From NCBI GenBank assembly GCA_946405135.1, contig CAMJGD010000013.1:23841-87840 (forward strand): a stretch of 64,000 nt of DNA, written 5' to 3'. The notes beneath the pieces were generated by a model, which was not told where the DNA came from, ran no database searches, and was given only the letters and a program-made list of their open reading frames with translations. Made by a program: the position numbers and the translations under genes. Below, piece by piece: positions 15,802 through 25,065 of this stretch (its first letter is position 1; each line of letters opens with the position of its first letter). The DNA is from an uncultured Clostridiaceae bacterium (GTDB lineage Bacteria > Bacillota > Clostridia > Clostridiales > Clostridiaceae).

Positions 15802-15830
15802 ATAATAAGACAAAATTTGATATTTGTCAA
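15802..15830 (-). promoter_or_regulatory. Promoter of the predicted small RNA
   Basis: On the minus strand: TTGACA (15830-15825), exactly 17 bp, TATTAT (15807-15802), one base from the -10 consensus. Confidence 0.55.
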
Positions 15831-15995
15831 CAATTAATTTTAAAAATATAATGTTTTTTGTATTAAAATGTATAAAATTACTTCTGCTGTTTTAAGAACA
15901 TTATCCTTGAGTTAAATATATATTTTTAACTATGTAGAATATTTTCAGGGTAATAAAAATATATATATTAATAGGTATTTTATGGGAGGGATAAT

Positions 15996-17561
15996 ATGGC
16001 GGAGATAGATCTTATTAGAGAAAATATAGAATATGAACAATTGCTAGGGGAGGGCACTGCAGATACTGTATTAAGGGGAGAATATTTAATACCTGACACT
16101 CATCCAGATCTATTAGAAATTTTAACGCTAGATGCAAAACCTATAATAATAAACAAGGACATAATGCAGGATAAAGTTTATGTGGAAGGACGTATAGAAT
16201 ACAATATACTTTATCTTTCAAAAGAAGAAGAGAAAATGGCAGTTCAAAGCGTGGGCTATAGCGATAAGTTTTCCAATTATATAGACATATCTGGAGCTGA
16301 ACATAATATGGATTGTGAAGCTGAATGCTATATAGAACATATCGAAGCATCTATAATGAATGAAAGAAAAGTAAACTTAGAAGGTATAATTAAGTTAAAG
16401 GTGGATGTATTTAAAAATTATCAATATGAAGTAGTAAAAGATATAGATTCTTCTGAAAATGTTCAAATGTTAAAAAAGCCTTATATTATCGACAAGATAG
16501 TAGAAAATTCATTCCATTATTTGGATGCTAAATCCACTATGAAAGTTAGCATGGACAAACCACAGATAGGAAAAATTTTAAAACATGATTTATGTATTCA
16601 TAAAAAGGATACAAAAGTATTTGACAATAAAATTCAGATTTCAGCTTTTGCCAAGATAGAAATATTATATAGAGGAATGGATACAAGAGATGTATTTTAT
16701 CTTGATGATGATGTTTATATAAGTCAAGACATTGATATAGAAGGATTAACTCCTGATATGCAGTGCATGAGCGATTTTCTATTAGATAATATAGATTTGG
16801 ATATAAAACAGGATGATTTAGGTGAAAACAGGATAGTAGATGCGGAAGCAAAAATTAAAGTAAATGTAAAGGTGATTAACAAAGAAAAATTTGACGTGAT
16901 AGAAGATGCTTATTCTTCTCAGTGTCTAATGGAACTATGTAAGGAAAAATATAATTTAAATGTGCTACACGGGCATAATTATTGTGATACTATAGTTAAG
17001 GAAAATATAGAATTAGATAAGGAAGCTCCTATACCAGTCCAAATATTAATGTGTAGTGGAGAAGTGTGTATTACAGATAAAAAGCTAGTGGAGAATAAAG
17101 CTGTAGTAGATGGAGTTGTTAATGTAGATGTGCTTTATAGGAGTAATGACGACAGTAGATATTTGCATAAGGTTAGTGAAGAAATTCCTTTTAATTGTTC
17201 TGTAGACATACCTGGAACAAAGATAGATATGTTGTGTTTTTCAAAAGCTTTTGTAGATAATATAGAAGCTAATATAGAAGCTAATACCATAGGTATTAAA
17301 GCTATAGTAAAAGTATGTGCGAAGGTTACTTATACTACAGAAAAAGAGTTTTTAGTTTCTATAAACAAGTTAGAAGAAGCAATTCCAGATAAAAAAGCAA
17401 GTATAACCATATATGTAGTTCAGCCAGGAGATACCTTATGGAATATAGCTAAAAGATATTTTACTTGCGTAGATGAAATAGTTAAAATAAATAATATAGA
17501 AAATGCTGACTTAATAAAACCAGGAGATAAAATCATAATACCTGGAAGAGCAATAATTTAG
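15996..17561 (+). CDS. sipL: SipL, SpoIVA-interacting coat morphogenetic protein
   Basis: 521 aa, ATG 15996 with GGGAGGG. It contains several repeats of the DUF3794/SPOCS beta-domain (for example IINKDIMQDKVYVEGRIEYNILYLS and VVDGVVNVDVLYRSND). It ends with a LysM domain at about 470-518 (YVVQPGDTLWNIAKRYFTC ... KPGDKIIIPG). This architecture is that of clostridial SipL, which binds SpoIVA through LysM and anchors the coat to the mother-cell side of the forespore membrane. A sigma-E promoter is expected. A strong terminator follows, so the cyanophycin genes downstream probably have their own promoter. Confidence 0.92.
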   Translation: MAEIDLIRENIEYEQLLGEGTADTVLRGEYLIPDTHPDLLEILTLDAKPIIINKDIMQDKVYVEGRIEYNILYLSKEEEKMAVQSVGYSDKFSNYIDISGAEHNMDCEAECYIEHIEASIMNERKVNLEGIIKLKVDVFKNYQYEVVKDIDSSENVQMLKKPYIIDKIVENSFHYLDAKSTMKVSMDKPQIGKILKHDLCIHKKDTKVFDNKIQISAFAKIEILYRGMDTRDVFYLDDDVYISQDIDIEGLTPDMQCMSDFLLDNIDLDIKQDDLGENRIVDAEAKIKVNVKVINKEKFDVIEDAYSSQCLMELCKEKYNLNVLHGHNYCDTIVKENIELDKEAPIPVQILMCSGEVCITDKKLVENKAVVDGVVNVDVLYRSNDDSRYLHKVSEEIPFNCSVDIPGTKIDMLCFSKAFVDNIEANIEANTIGIKAIVKVCAKVTYTTEKEFLVSINKLEEAIPDKKASITIYVVQPGDTLWNIAKRYFTCVDEIVKINNIENADLIKPGDKIIIPGRAII

Positions 17562-17567
17562 TATATA

Positions 17568-17628
17568 GAGCTTGCCTTGTTAAATAAATCTTTAAGTAAA
17601 TTTATTTAAAAGGCTAGCTCATTTTTTA
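17568..17628 (+). terminator. Terminator of sipL
   Basis: GAGC-TTG-CCTTGTTAAATAAAT ... ATTTATTTAAAAGG-CTA-GCTC long stem with small bulges, then ATTTTTT. Confidence 0.8.
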
Positions 17629-17727
17629 TGCTGCTTTTTCCACTTCTTAACACTTGAACTAGGCTTTTTTGAATAATAATTAATAATTTGGTTAAAATAA
17701 AAAATACGAATATAAGGAGTGGTATAT

Positions 17728-18549
17728 GTGGAAGAAAAGCTACAAGGTAGACTCATAATTATAGGAGGAGCAGAAGATAAAAATGGCAGTAAAGATATAT
17801 TAAAATATGTATGCTCAACCATCCATAAAGAAAAAGATATTCTTGTTGTAATTACTGTAGCTACAGAAAAACCTAAAGAAGTAGGTGAAAATTATAAAAA
17901 GCTTTTTAATGAGTTAGGAGTACAAAATGTGGAAATACTCCAGGTATCCAATAGAATGGAGGCTCATCAAGCTGAAAGTGTATCTGTAGTAAAGAAAGCA
18001 TCTTTAATATTTTTTACAGGAGGCGATCAGCTAAGGATAACTAGTACTTTAGGAGGTACACCTCTTCAAGAAGAGATGATAAGTTCTTATAAAAAAGGTT
18101 GTATATTCGTAGGTACTTCTGCAGGTGCATCTGCTATGAGTGATACCATGATAGTGAAAGGGTTAGATGAAGAATCCCCAAGAAAATGTACTCTTAAAAT
18201 GGCCCCAGGGCTAGGACTTATAAAGGGAGTTATTATAGATCAACATTTCGCTCAGAGAGGAAGGATAGGCAGATTATTAGTGGGAATAGCTGAGAATCCT
18301 GAAGTATTAGGAATAGGTATAGACGAAGATACTGCTTTAGTTGTAGATGATAAAGCATTTTTTACTGTTATAGGATCTGGAGCAATTTATGTATTAGATG
18401 GCTGTGATATAACCTATAGCAATGTATCTGAACAATATCAAGAGGAATTATTATGCATTTACGGAGTTAAAATGCATGTACTTAAGAAAGGGAACAGATT
18501 TGATTTAAGCAGAAAAGTTCCCCTTGAGGAGGATAGAAAATCAGAATGA
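17728..18549 (+). CDS. cphB: Cyanophycinase
   Basis: 273 aa from GTG 17728, chosen because AAGGAG at 17714-17719 is 8 nt upstream; an in-frame GTG at 17719 overlaps the ribosome binding site. It is a family S51 serine peptidase: N-terminal GRLIIIGGAEDKNG, nucleophile Ser in VGTSAGASAM, and the DQHFAQRGRIGRL region with the charged residues that recognise the polymer. It hydrolyses cyanophycin (poly-Asp with Arg side chains) to beta-Asp-Arg dipeptides in the cytoplasm. Its stop overlaps the cphA start by 4 bp (ATGA), so the two are translationally coupled. In C. perfringens the pair has been linked to spore assembly. Confidence 0.93.
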   Translation: MEEKLQGRLIIIGGAEDKNGSKDILKYVCSTIHKEKDILVVITVATEKPKEVGENYKKLFNELGVQNVEILQVSNRMEAHQAESVSVVKKASLIFFTGGDQLRITSTLGGTPLQEEMISSYKKGCIFVGTSAGASAMSDTMIVKGLDEESPRKCTLKMAPGLGLIKGVIIDQHFAQRGRIGRLLVGIAENPEVLGIGIDEDTALVVDDKAFFTVIGSGAIYVLDGCDITYSNVSEQYQEELLCIYGVKMHVLKKGNRFDLSRKVPLEEDRKSE

Positions 18550-21158
18550 AAATATTAAACTATAGAGTATTCGAGGGAAGAAATATATATGCACATAAAA
18601 AGTGCATAAAATTAGAATTGGATCTAGAAGGTTACAGCAATATTCCCAGTAAACATATAGAAGGATTTAATGATAAGCTGATAGCTCTTATTCCAGCTTT
18701 GAAAGAGCATAGATGTGGCATTGATGAAGAAGGCGGTTTTGTTAAAAGATTAAAAGAAGGCACTTATTTAGCTCATATATGCGAGCATGTTATTATTGCC
18801 TTGCACAATATGATTAATTTGGATATATCTTATGGTAAAGCCAGAGAAATAAGTGAAGAAAGATACTATGTAGTTTTTCAATATGTATATCCTAAAACTG
18901 CAGTAAGTATATCAAAATTGGCTGTAGATATAATAAATAGCATCATCAATAAAAAATATATAGACATAAATTTTAAACTAAATAGCATAAAAAAAGTATT
19001 GGATAATGAAATATTAGGGCCAAGTACAGAGTCTATATGCAATGCAGCTGTAAAAAGAGAAATTCCAGTTACTTGTGTAGATGAAAGCGGCATATATCAG
19101 TTAGGATATGGTAAATATGCAAAACTAATAGATGCTACTATAGTGGATGATACCAAGTCCATTGCGGTGGACATATCCTGCGATAAGTTCCTTACAAAAA
19201 AAATATTAAAGAATCAATGTGTACCTGTAGCAGAAGGTGGAATAATAAGCAATTCTCTCGAATTACTTATACAAGCAGAGGCAATTGGATATCCAGTGGT
19301 ATTAAAGCCTAGGTATGGAAACCAAGGAAGAGGAGTGTACCTAAATTTAAAAAATGAAAAAGAAGCATTAAATGCTTATAGGGAATTAAAAAGGGACTTT
19401 AAGGATATCATTATTGAAAAGTATGTTAATGGAAAAGATTATAGAGTATGTATGGTAGATGGCAAAGTTGCAGCTGTATCTCTGCGCTTACCACCTTTTA
19501 TTGTAGGAAACGGAAAACATACTGTTCAGCAGCTTATTAAAATTTTAAATTTAGATCCTATAAGAGGAGAAGGACATGAAAAACCCCTCACCAAGGTTAA
19601 AGTAGATTCAGAATTATTAAAGTGTATAGCAGCAAAAGGTTATGATATAGATTCCATACTTGAAAAGGATAAAAAGTTATATTTAAGAGAAAATTCTAAT
19701 TTATCTACTGGTGGAATAGCTGTAGATTGTACGGATAGGATATGTAATGAAAACATAGATATATGTAAAAGGATATCTAAAGCTATAGGGTTAAATGTAT
19801 GCGGAATAGATATATGCTGTGAAGATATTGGAAAGCCTATATACGAAAGCGGTATAATTATGGAAGTCAATGCTGCCCCGGGTATAAGAATGCATCACTA
19901 TCCTTACTATGGTAAAACTAGGGATGTAGCAGGTGCTATAGTTGACATGCTTTTTAAAAATTCACCTACCAGTGTGCCTATAGTATCTATAACAGGAACT
20001 AACGGTAAGACTACAGTTACAAGGCTTGTAGCACACACTCTTTCTCTTATAGGTTATAATGTAGGTATGACTACTACTGGAGGAATATATATAAATAACA
20101 TGCCTATAGCAAAGGGTGATACTACAGGTTTTGAAAGCGCTAAAACTATTTTATTTAATAAGGATATAGATGTAGCTGTGTTAGAAACTGCAAGAGGTGG
20201 AATTATAAAAAAAGGACTTGGATATGATTTAGCTGATGTAGGAGTTATAACTAACATAACAGATGATCATTTAGGTATAGATGGAGTTGATAACTTAGAA
20301 GAATTAGCTCATGTAAAGTCTTTAATTATAGAAGCGGTAAAAAGTAATGGTTATTCAGTTTTAAATGCAGATGACATTATAAGCATGAGTATAATAACAA
20401 AAGCAAAAGGTAATCTTATACTATTTTCAAAAGATAAGAATAACTCTTATCTCAGAGAAAATATTTATAATGGAGGATATGGAGTATATATTTATAATGA
20501 TTCTATCTATGTGGAAAGAAATAGGAAAATATTTTTTATAGCAGGAGTAGATGAGATACCTATTACTTTAAATGGTAAGTTAGTTTATAACATAGAAAAT
20601 GCTCTAGCAGCCTGTGCTGCTCTAGCAGGCTTACAAATAGATTATTGTATGATACGAAAAGGCTTGTTATCATTTAAATGCGATGAATATAATAATCCTG
20701 GTAGATTTAATATCCATGAGGTAAATGGAAGAACTATTATACTAGACTATGGTCATAATATAGATGGGTACAAAGCTGTTATAAATGGGGCAAAAAAATT
20801 AAAATACAATAAATTTATAGGTGTAATAGGGGTACCAGGAGACAGATTAGATTCTAATATAATGAGTATTGGAAATATATGTGGAAAAAGTTTTGATTCC
20901 ATTTATATTAAAGAGGATAAAGATAAACGAGGGCGTAAACCAGGTGAAGTAGCAGATTTGCTGGAAAAAGGTATTTTACAATCAGATAATGGCAGCAAGT
21001 GCAAAGGAAAAATATTAGATGAAGTAGAAGCTCTAGATGTAGCTCTTAAAGATTCTTCAGAAGGAGATTTAATAATAGTATTTTTTGAAGAGTACGAACC
21101 TTTATTAAAATTCATTAAAGAAAAAGGTCAATTAATCAAAAAAATTGAAATGGCCTAA
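18546..21158 (+). CDS. cphA: Cyanophycin synthetase
   Basis: 870 aa, full-length CphA1. Residues 1-160 are the N-terminal domain. An ATP-grasp module (about 210-470; YPVVLKPRYGNQGRGV; EVNAAPGIRMH) adds Asp to the backbone. The Mur-ligase-like part begins at the P-loop TGTNGKTT (about 485) and adds Arg to the side chain. It makes multi-L-arginyl-poly-L-aspartate from ATP, Asp and Arg, a nitrogen and carbon reserve. ATG 18546 overlaps the cphB stop; the cphB-cphA order places degradation first. The position beside sipL suggests mother-cell or sporulation-linked expression. Confidence 0.95.
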   Translation: MKILNYRVFEGRNIYAHKKCIKLELDLEGYSNIPSKHIEGFNDKLIALIPALKEHRCGIDEEGGFVKRLKEGTYLAHICEHVIIALHNMINLDISYGKAREISEERYYVVFQYVYPKTAVSISKLAVDIINSIINKKYIDINFKLNSIKKVLDNEILGPSTESICNAAVKREIPVTCVDESGIYQLGYGKYAKLIDATIVDDTKSIAVDISCDKFLTKKILKNQCVPVAEGGIISNSLELLIQAEAIGYPVVLKPRYGNQGRGVYLNLKNEKEALNAYRELKRDFKDIIIEKYVNGKDYRVCMVDGKVAAVSLRLPPFIVGNGKHTVQQLIKILNLDPIRGEGHEKPLTKVKVDSELLKCIAAKGYDIDSILEKDKKLYLRENSNLSTGGIAVDCTDRICNENIDICKRISKAIGLNVCGIDICCEDIGKPIYESGIIMEVNAAPGIRMHHYPYYGKTRDVAGAIVDMLFKNSPTSVPIVSITGTNGKTTVTRLVAHTLSLIGYNVGMTTTGGIYINNMPIAKGDTTGFESAKTILFNKDIDVAVLETARGGIIKKGLGYDLADVGVITNITDDHLGIDGVDNLEELAHVKSLIIEAVKSNGYSVLNADDIISMSIITKAKGNLILFSKDKNNSYLRENIYNGGYGVYIYNDSIYVERNRKIFFIAGVDEIPITLNGKLVYNIENALAACAALAGLQIDYCMIRKGLLSFKCDEYNNPGRFNIHEVNGRTIILDYGHNIDGYKAVINGAKKLKYNKFIGVIGVPGDRLDSNIMSIGNICGKSFDSIYIKEDKDKRGRKPGEVADLLEKGILQSDNGSKCKGKILDEVEALDVALKDSSEGDLIIVFFEEYEPLLKFIKEKGQLIKKIEMA

Positions 21159-21161
21159 ATT

Positions 21162-21226
21162 AAATAGGTTGCACAAAGCGGTAAACAGGTTTTATAAGCT
21201 TTTGTGTATGCCTATTTTTATTTTTA
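21162..21226 (+). terminator. Terminator of cphBA
   Basis: AAATAGG ... CCTATTT outer stem and GCACAAA ... TTTTGTG inner pairing, then TATTTTTA. Confidence 0.65.
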
Positions 21227-21300
21227 ACTTTACATAAGATTAAATGTTGATGATAATATATTTGGATAGTTAATTAACATTTAGCCGGGAGGATTTATTT

Positions 21301-22143
21301 ATGGAGCTTAAAGCTTATGCTAAGATAAATTTATCATTAGATGTAGTAGGAAAGAAGGAAAATGGATACCATCTTTTAGAGATGATAATGCAGACTATAG
21401 ATTTATATGACATTATTAGAGTAGAAAAATCAGAAAAAGGTATAAATCTAGAATGTAATAAAAGCTATATACCCTTAGATAATAGAAATTTAGCTTATAG
21501 GGCAGCAGATTTGTTTATGGAAGAATACAAAATAAATTCTGGAGTGCATATATCCATACTTAAAAATATACCTGTAGCCGCTGGGTTGGCAGGAGGAAGT
21601 ACAGATGCAGCAGCAGTTATTAAAGCTATGAATAAAATCTTTAATGTAAATGCTGATTTAGAAGAACTTAAAACTCTTGGACTTAATATAGGAGCGGATG
21701 TACCTTATTGTATTATAGGTGGGACAGCTTTATGTGAAGGCATAGGAGAAAGGATTACTAGCCTTCCAGTTTTCGGTAATCACATACTTGTTCTTGTGAA
21801 GCCTTCCTTTGGAATATCTACTAAAGAGGTATATTCCAATCTTGAATTAAATAAGATATATAGGCATCCTGATACACAATCTATGATAGAAGCTATTAAA
21901 AGGCAGGATATAAACTATGTTAGTGAAAATATGAAGAATGTTTTAGAAAATGTAACTCTAAAAAAACATACTATCCTTAAAGATATAAAAAATGAAATGA
22001 TTAAGATGAAAGCATTAGGTGCATTAATGAGCGGTAGCGGACCTACTGTATTTGGTATATTTGATGATATGATGAAAGCACAATTTTGCTACGATAGAAT
22101 GAAAATAAAATATAAAGAGGTTTATATAACTAGAACCATATAA
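21301..22143 (+). CDS. ispE: 4-diphosphocytidyl-2-C-methyl-D-erythritol kinase
   Basis: 280 aa, ATG 21301 with GGGAGGA. It is a GHMP kinase: N-terminal MELKAYAKINLSLDVVGKKENGYH, ATP-binding PVAAGLAGGSTDAAAV (about 95-110), and C-terminal MSGSGPTVFGIF. It phosphorylates CDP-methylerythritol in the MEP isoprenoid pathway, so this organism makes isoprenoids by MEP rather than mevalonate. It is monocistronic: terminators lie before and after it. Confidence 0.96.
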   Translation: MELKAYAKINLSLDVVGKKENGYHLLEMIMQTIDLYDIIRVEKSEKGINLECNKSYIPLDNRNLAYRAADLFMEEYKINSGVHISILKNIPVAAGLAGGSTDAAAVIKAMNKIFNVNADLEELKTLGLNIGADVPYCIIGGTALCEGIGERITSLPVFGNHILVLVKPSFGISTKEVYSNLELNKIYRHPDTQSMIEAIKRQDINYVSENMKNVLENVTLKKHTILKDIKNEMIKMKALGALMSGSGPTVFGIFDDMMKAQFCYDRMKIKYKEVYITRTI

Positions 22144-22150
22144 AAAATAA

Positions 22151-22195
22151 AAAAAAGTACACCTTTAAAAATTTGTATAGGTGTACTTTTTTTAT
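22151..22195 (+). terminator. Terminator of ispE
   Basis: AAAAGTACACCT at 22153-22164 pairs with AGGTGTACTTTT at 22179-22190, with a long T-tail. Confidence 0.9.
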
Positions 22196-22263
22196 TTTGT
22201 ATATTTTTTTAGTAATAGGAAGAAAATAAACAAGAAATAATAAAATTTTAAGAGGTATTAAAT

Positions 22264-22455
22264 ATGGATATCTTACATGTTTTTGATGGATATTTTTTAA
22301 CTATGATGATATTAGAATGTTTCGTGCTGGCATTTATAGATAGCAAAAGCTTTAAAAATGAAGGTTCCTATGTGTTATATAAAAAAAGTAGAATAACCGC
22401 TTTAATTTTAATAATTTTATCTGTTACTTTATTTTTATTTAGAAAGTTTATGTAG
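22264..22455 (+). CDS. Small two-TM membrane protein in front of the ger operon
   Basis: 63 aa, ATG 22264 with AAGAGGT. Two hydrophobic stretches (about residues 8-27, YFLTMMILECFVLAFID; and 44-60, ITALILIILSVTLFLF) are separated by a short charged loop with KNEG. It lies 18 bp before the GerA-type gene, so it is probably co-transcribed. Small accessory membrane proteins (GerD-like or GerX-D type) are known beside some germinant receptors, but I cannot assign this one. Confidence 0.6.
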   Translation: MDILHVFDGYFLTMMILECFVLAFIDSKSFKNEGSYVLYKKSRITALILIILSVTLFLFRKFM

Positions 22456-22473
22456 GGAATGGAGTGAGAATCA

Positions 22474-23943
22474 TTGAAAGAAATAATAGAAGATACCATA
22501 TATGACTCTACAGAAGAAAATATATCCTATATAAAAGAACTGTTTAAAGATAACAGTGATGTGATATATAGAGATTTTTATGCGGGAGACATAAAAGCAG
22601 GTATTATATACATAGACAATATGACAAATAAAGAATTACTAAATGATTATGTATTGGAAAGCTTAATGCTTAATGAACATAAAATAAGAGATGTAAAAAA
22701 TATAAAAGACCATTTACTTACGGTGTCTGATGTATTAGAAGTTTCGAGCATGGAAAAAGCAGTGCTTTTTATACTCTCTGGAGATACAGCTTTTTTTTTA
22801 GACGGTCTTGATAAATGTTACATATTATCTACAAGACTATGGGCTACTAGAGGTGTAGGGGAAGTTGCCAATGAAACCTCTGTAAGAGGAGCAAGGGAAG
22901 GCTTTTCTGAAGTTATAAGATTTAATACAGTGCTTGTTAGAAGAAGGGTAAGAGACTCTAGATTGAAGATAGTAGCTAAATCCTTAGGAACCAGGTCTAA
23001 AACAGATACAGCAATGTTATATATAGAAGATATTGTAAATAATGATGTACTAGAAAAGCTTAAAAGTAGACTGAATGATATAAATATAGATGCCATACTT
23101 GATAGTGGTTACGTGGAACAGCTTATAGAGGATGACAAATGGAGCCTTTTTCCTCAAGTTCAGGTTACAGAAAGACCTGATGTGGTAGCTGCTGCTTTGT
23201 ATGAAGGCAGAATAGCATTGATTGTGGATAATTCTCCTCAGGCTCTCATAGTTCCAGCTACTTTGCCTAACTTCTTTCAATCTCCAGATGATTATTATCA
23301 AAGATGGGTGTATTCTTCTGCGGTAAGGATTTTAAGATTGATTTCCATAATTATATCCTTAATAATGCCTGCCCTTTATGTAGCAGTCACCTCTTTTCAT
23401 ACTTCTATAATGCCTACAAAACTTGCTTATTCCATAGCTGCATCTAGAGAAGGAGTACCTTTTCCAGCTTTTATTGAAGCTATAATAATGGAACTAAGTT
23501 TAGCTTTGCTTATGGAGTCTGTAACTAGGCTACCAAGACCTATTGGTGCTACTATAGGTATAGTTGGAGGCCTTGTAATAGGTCAGGCTGCTGTAAGTGC
23601 AGGTATAGTAAGTCCTATCATGATAATAATAGTATCAATAACTGCTATAAGCAGTTTTATTACTACAAATTATGAAATAACTTTTGCTTTTAGGATAATG
23701 AGATTTATATTAATAATACTTTCTGCTATCATTGGACTTTATGGAATAGCCTTGGGATTTATAATCATGACAATTCATCTCATTAAATTAAAAAGCTTTG
23801 GTATGCCTTATTTATCTCCAGTAGTTAATATAGATAGAGGGGATATGAAGGACAATTTTATAAAGTATCCTATTGAGTACTTTATAAAAAGACCTCAGTA
23901 TATGAATACCAACGATAGAATAAGGCAAAAGTCAAAAAAGTAG
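22474..23943 (+). CDS. GerA-type germinant receptor subunit A
   Basis: 489 aa from TTG 22474 with GGAGTGAGA. The N-terminal soluble half (about 1-285) contains the conserved FxxGDTAFFLDG region and EVANETSVRGAREGFSE, followed by RPDVVAAALYEGRIALIVDN. The C-terminal half holds about five membrane helices (LISIIISLIMPALYVAV; IGATIGIVGGLVIGQAAV; FILIILSAIIGLYGIA). Together with subunits B and C it forms the inner-membrane receptor that senses nutrient germinants. Order A-B-C in one operon is seen here. The germinant specificity cannot be read from sequence. Confidence 0.92.
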   Translation: MKEIIEDTIYDSTEENISYIKELFKDNSDVIYRDFYAGDIKAGIIYIDNMTNKELLNDYVLESLMLNEHKIRDVKNIKDHLLTVSDVLEVSSMEKAVLFILSGDTAFFLDGLDKCYILSTRLWATRGVGEVANETSVRGAREGFSEVIRFNTVLVRRRVRDSRLKIVAKSLGTRSKTDTAMLYIEDIVNNDVLEKLKSRLNDINIDAILDSGYVEQLIEDDKWSLFPQVQVTERPDVVAAALYEGRIALIVDNSPQALIVPATLPNFFQSPDDYYQRWVYSSAVRILRLISIIISLIMPALYVAVTSFHTSIMPTKLAYSIAASREGVPFPAFIEAIIMELSLALLMESVTRLPRPIGATIGIVGGLVIGQAAVSAGIVSPIMIIIVSITAISSFITTNYEITFAFRIMRFILIILSAIIGLYGIALGFIIMTIHLIKLKSFGMPYLSPVVNIDRGDMKDNFIKYPIEYFIKRPQYMNTNDRIRQKSKK

Positions 23944-23958
23944 ATTGGGGAGTTGTTT

Positions 23959-25065
23959 ATGAAAATAAATGATAACATAAAACCCTATGGATTATTTTCT
24001 ACCATTGTGGTAACAGTGGTGGGGGTAGGTATATTTTCCTATCCAAGAGAAATGACAGAAGCAGTAGGTAATGACGGATGGATAGTTACTTTAGTAGCAG
24101 GCTTTTTTTCACTGCTCTTACTATATTTAATTTATGAAATAGAAAAATTAAATGATTTTTCAAGTTTTACAGACATAGTAGTTAATAACTTTGGAAAGCT
24201 AATTGGATTTTTTATACTTATAAGTTTTTCAATTTATATGACTTTAAATATGTCTATACAGATGAGAGTATTTGTAGAAGTTATAAAGATGTATCTTTTG
24301 GAGAAAACTCCTACAGAATTTTTGATTGCAGTTACTATATTAGCAGGTGCTTATGTAGTAAGATTTGGAACCAATAATTTAGTAAGATTTAATGAATTAG
24401 CTTTTTTCATAATGTTTATACCTGCAATATTTATGCTTTTAGTTGTAACTAAGGGAGCAGATTTTACTAATGTGCTTCCTATGTTTCAAAATAAACCTAT
24501 AGATTATTTTACAGCTATTTATAGCTCTTTTATATCTTTTTCAGGCTTTGAGATAGCTTATTTAATATTACCTCTTTATAAAAACAAAGATAAAGGGAAA
24601 AGACCTTTATTAAAGGCTATAATTTTTATAACATTTTTTTACATAATAATAACTGTATTCTGTATAGCTGTATTTTCAAGAGAGCAAGTTAAACACATAA
24701 TTTGGCCTACGATAACGATGATAACTTCTATAGATTTGCCAGGAGCTTTTGTGGAAAGATGGGAAGGAGTAGTTATGACCTTGTGGATATTATTTTATTT
24801 TGCTACTCTAATAAATTTTTATTATTTTACTAGTGATATTGTAAAAGATATATTTAATTTTCAAGATACAAGGATTTCTTTGGCTATAGTAATGCCTTTT
24901 ATTTATATGATAGCACTATATCCTAGAAATATAACTGAAATATACAATATAAATACAACGGTTACCAGGTGGTTTATTATGGGTAATTTAATAGTCTTAC
25001 CTATAATTTTATTGATAATAAGCAGAGTAAAATACAGAAACAAAAAGGAGCATATAAGAAAATGA
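23959..25065 (+). CDS. GerB-type germinant receptor subunit B (APC-like permease fold)
   Basis: 368 aa from ATG 23959, 6 nt after GGGGAG; an in-frame TTG at 23953 touches the ribosome binding site. About ten membrane helices fit the spore-germination permease family within the amino acid/polyamine/organocation superfamily (N-terminal LFSTIVVTVVGVGIFSYPREM). It is the likely germinant-binding subunit. Its stop overlaps the GerC start by 4 bp. Confidence 0.92.
   Translation: MKINDNIKPYGLFSTIVVTVVGVGIFSYPREMTEAVGNDGWIVTLVAGFFSLLLLYLIYEIEKLNDFSSFTDIVVNNFGKLIGFFILISFSIYMTLNMSIQMRVFVEVIKMYLLEKTPTEFLIAVTILAGAYVVRFGTNNLVRFNELAFFIMFIPAIFMLLVVTKGADFTNVLPMFQNKPIDYFTAIYSSFISFSGFEIAYLILPLYKNKDKGKRPLLKAIIFITFFYIIITVFCIAVFSREQVKHIIWPTITMITSIDLPGAFVERWEGVVMTLWILFYFATLINFYYFTSDIVKDIFNFQDTRISLAIVMPFIYMIALYPRNITEIYNINTTVTRWFIMGNLIVLPIILLIISRVKYRNKKEHIRK

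Larger units (their letters stand above)
15635..15995. other. Gene-free gap between veg and sipL
   Basis: About 360 bp with no plausible ORF. It holds a predicted minus-strand small RNA (15708-15795) with its own promoter (15802-15830). The rest is AT-rich and must contain the sipL promoter. A GAATATT at 15937-15943 resembles a sigma-E -35 (KMATATT), but the matching -10 is poor. Confidence 0.5.

Noticed and set aside
15937..15966. Sigma-E promoter for sipL
   Set aside because: GAATATT fits the -35 but the -10 region is only AT-rich (about four of seven positions); kept as a remark rather than a feature.
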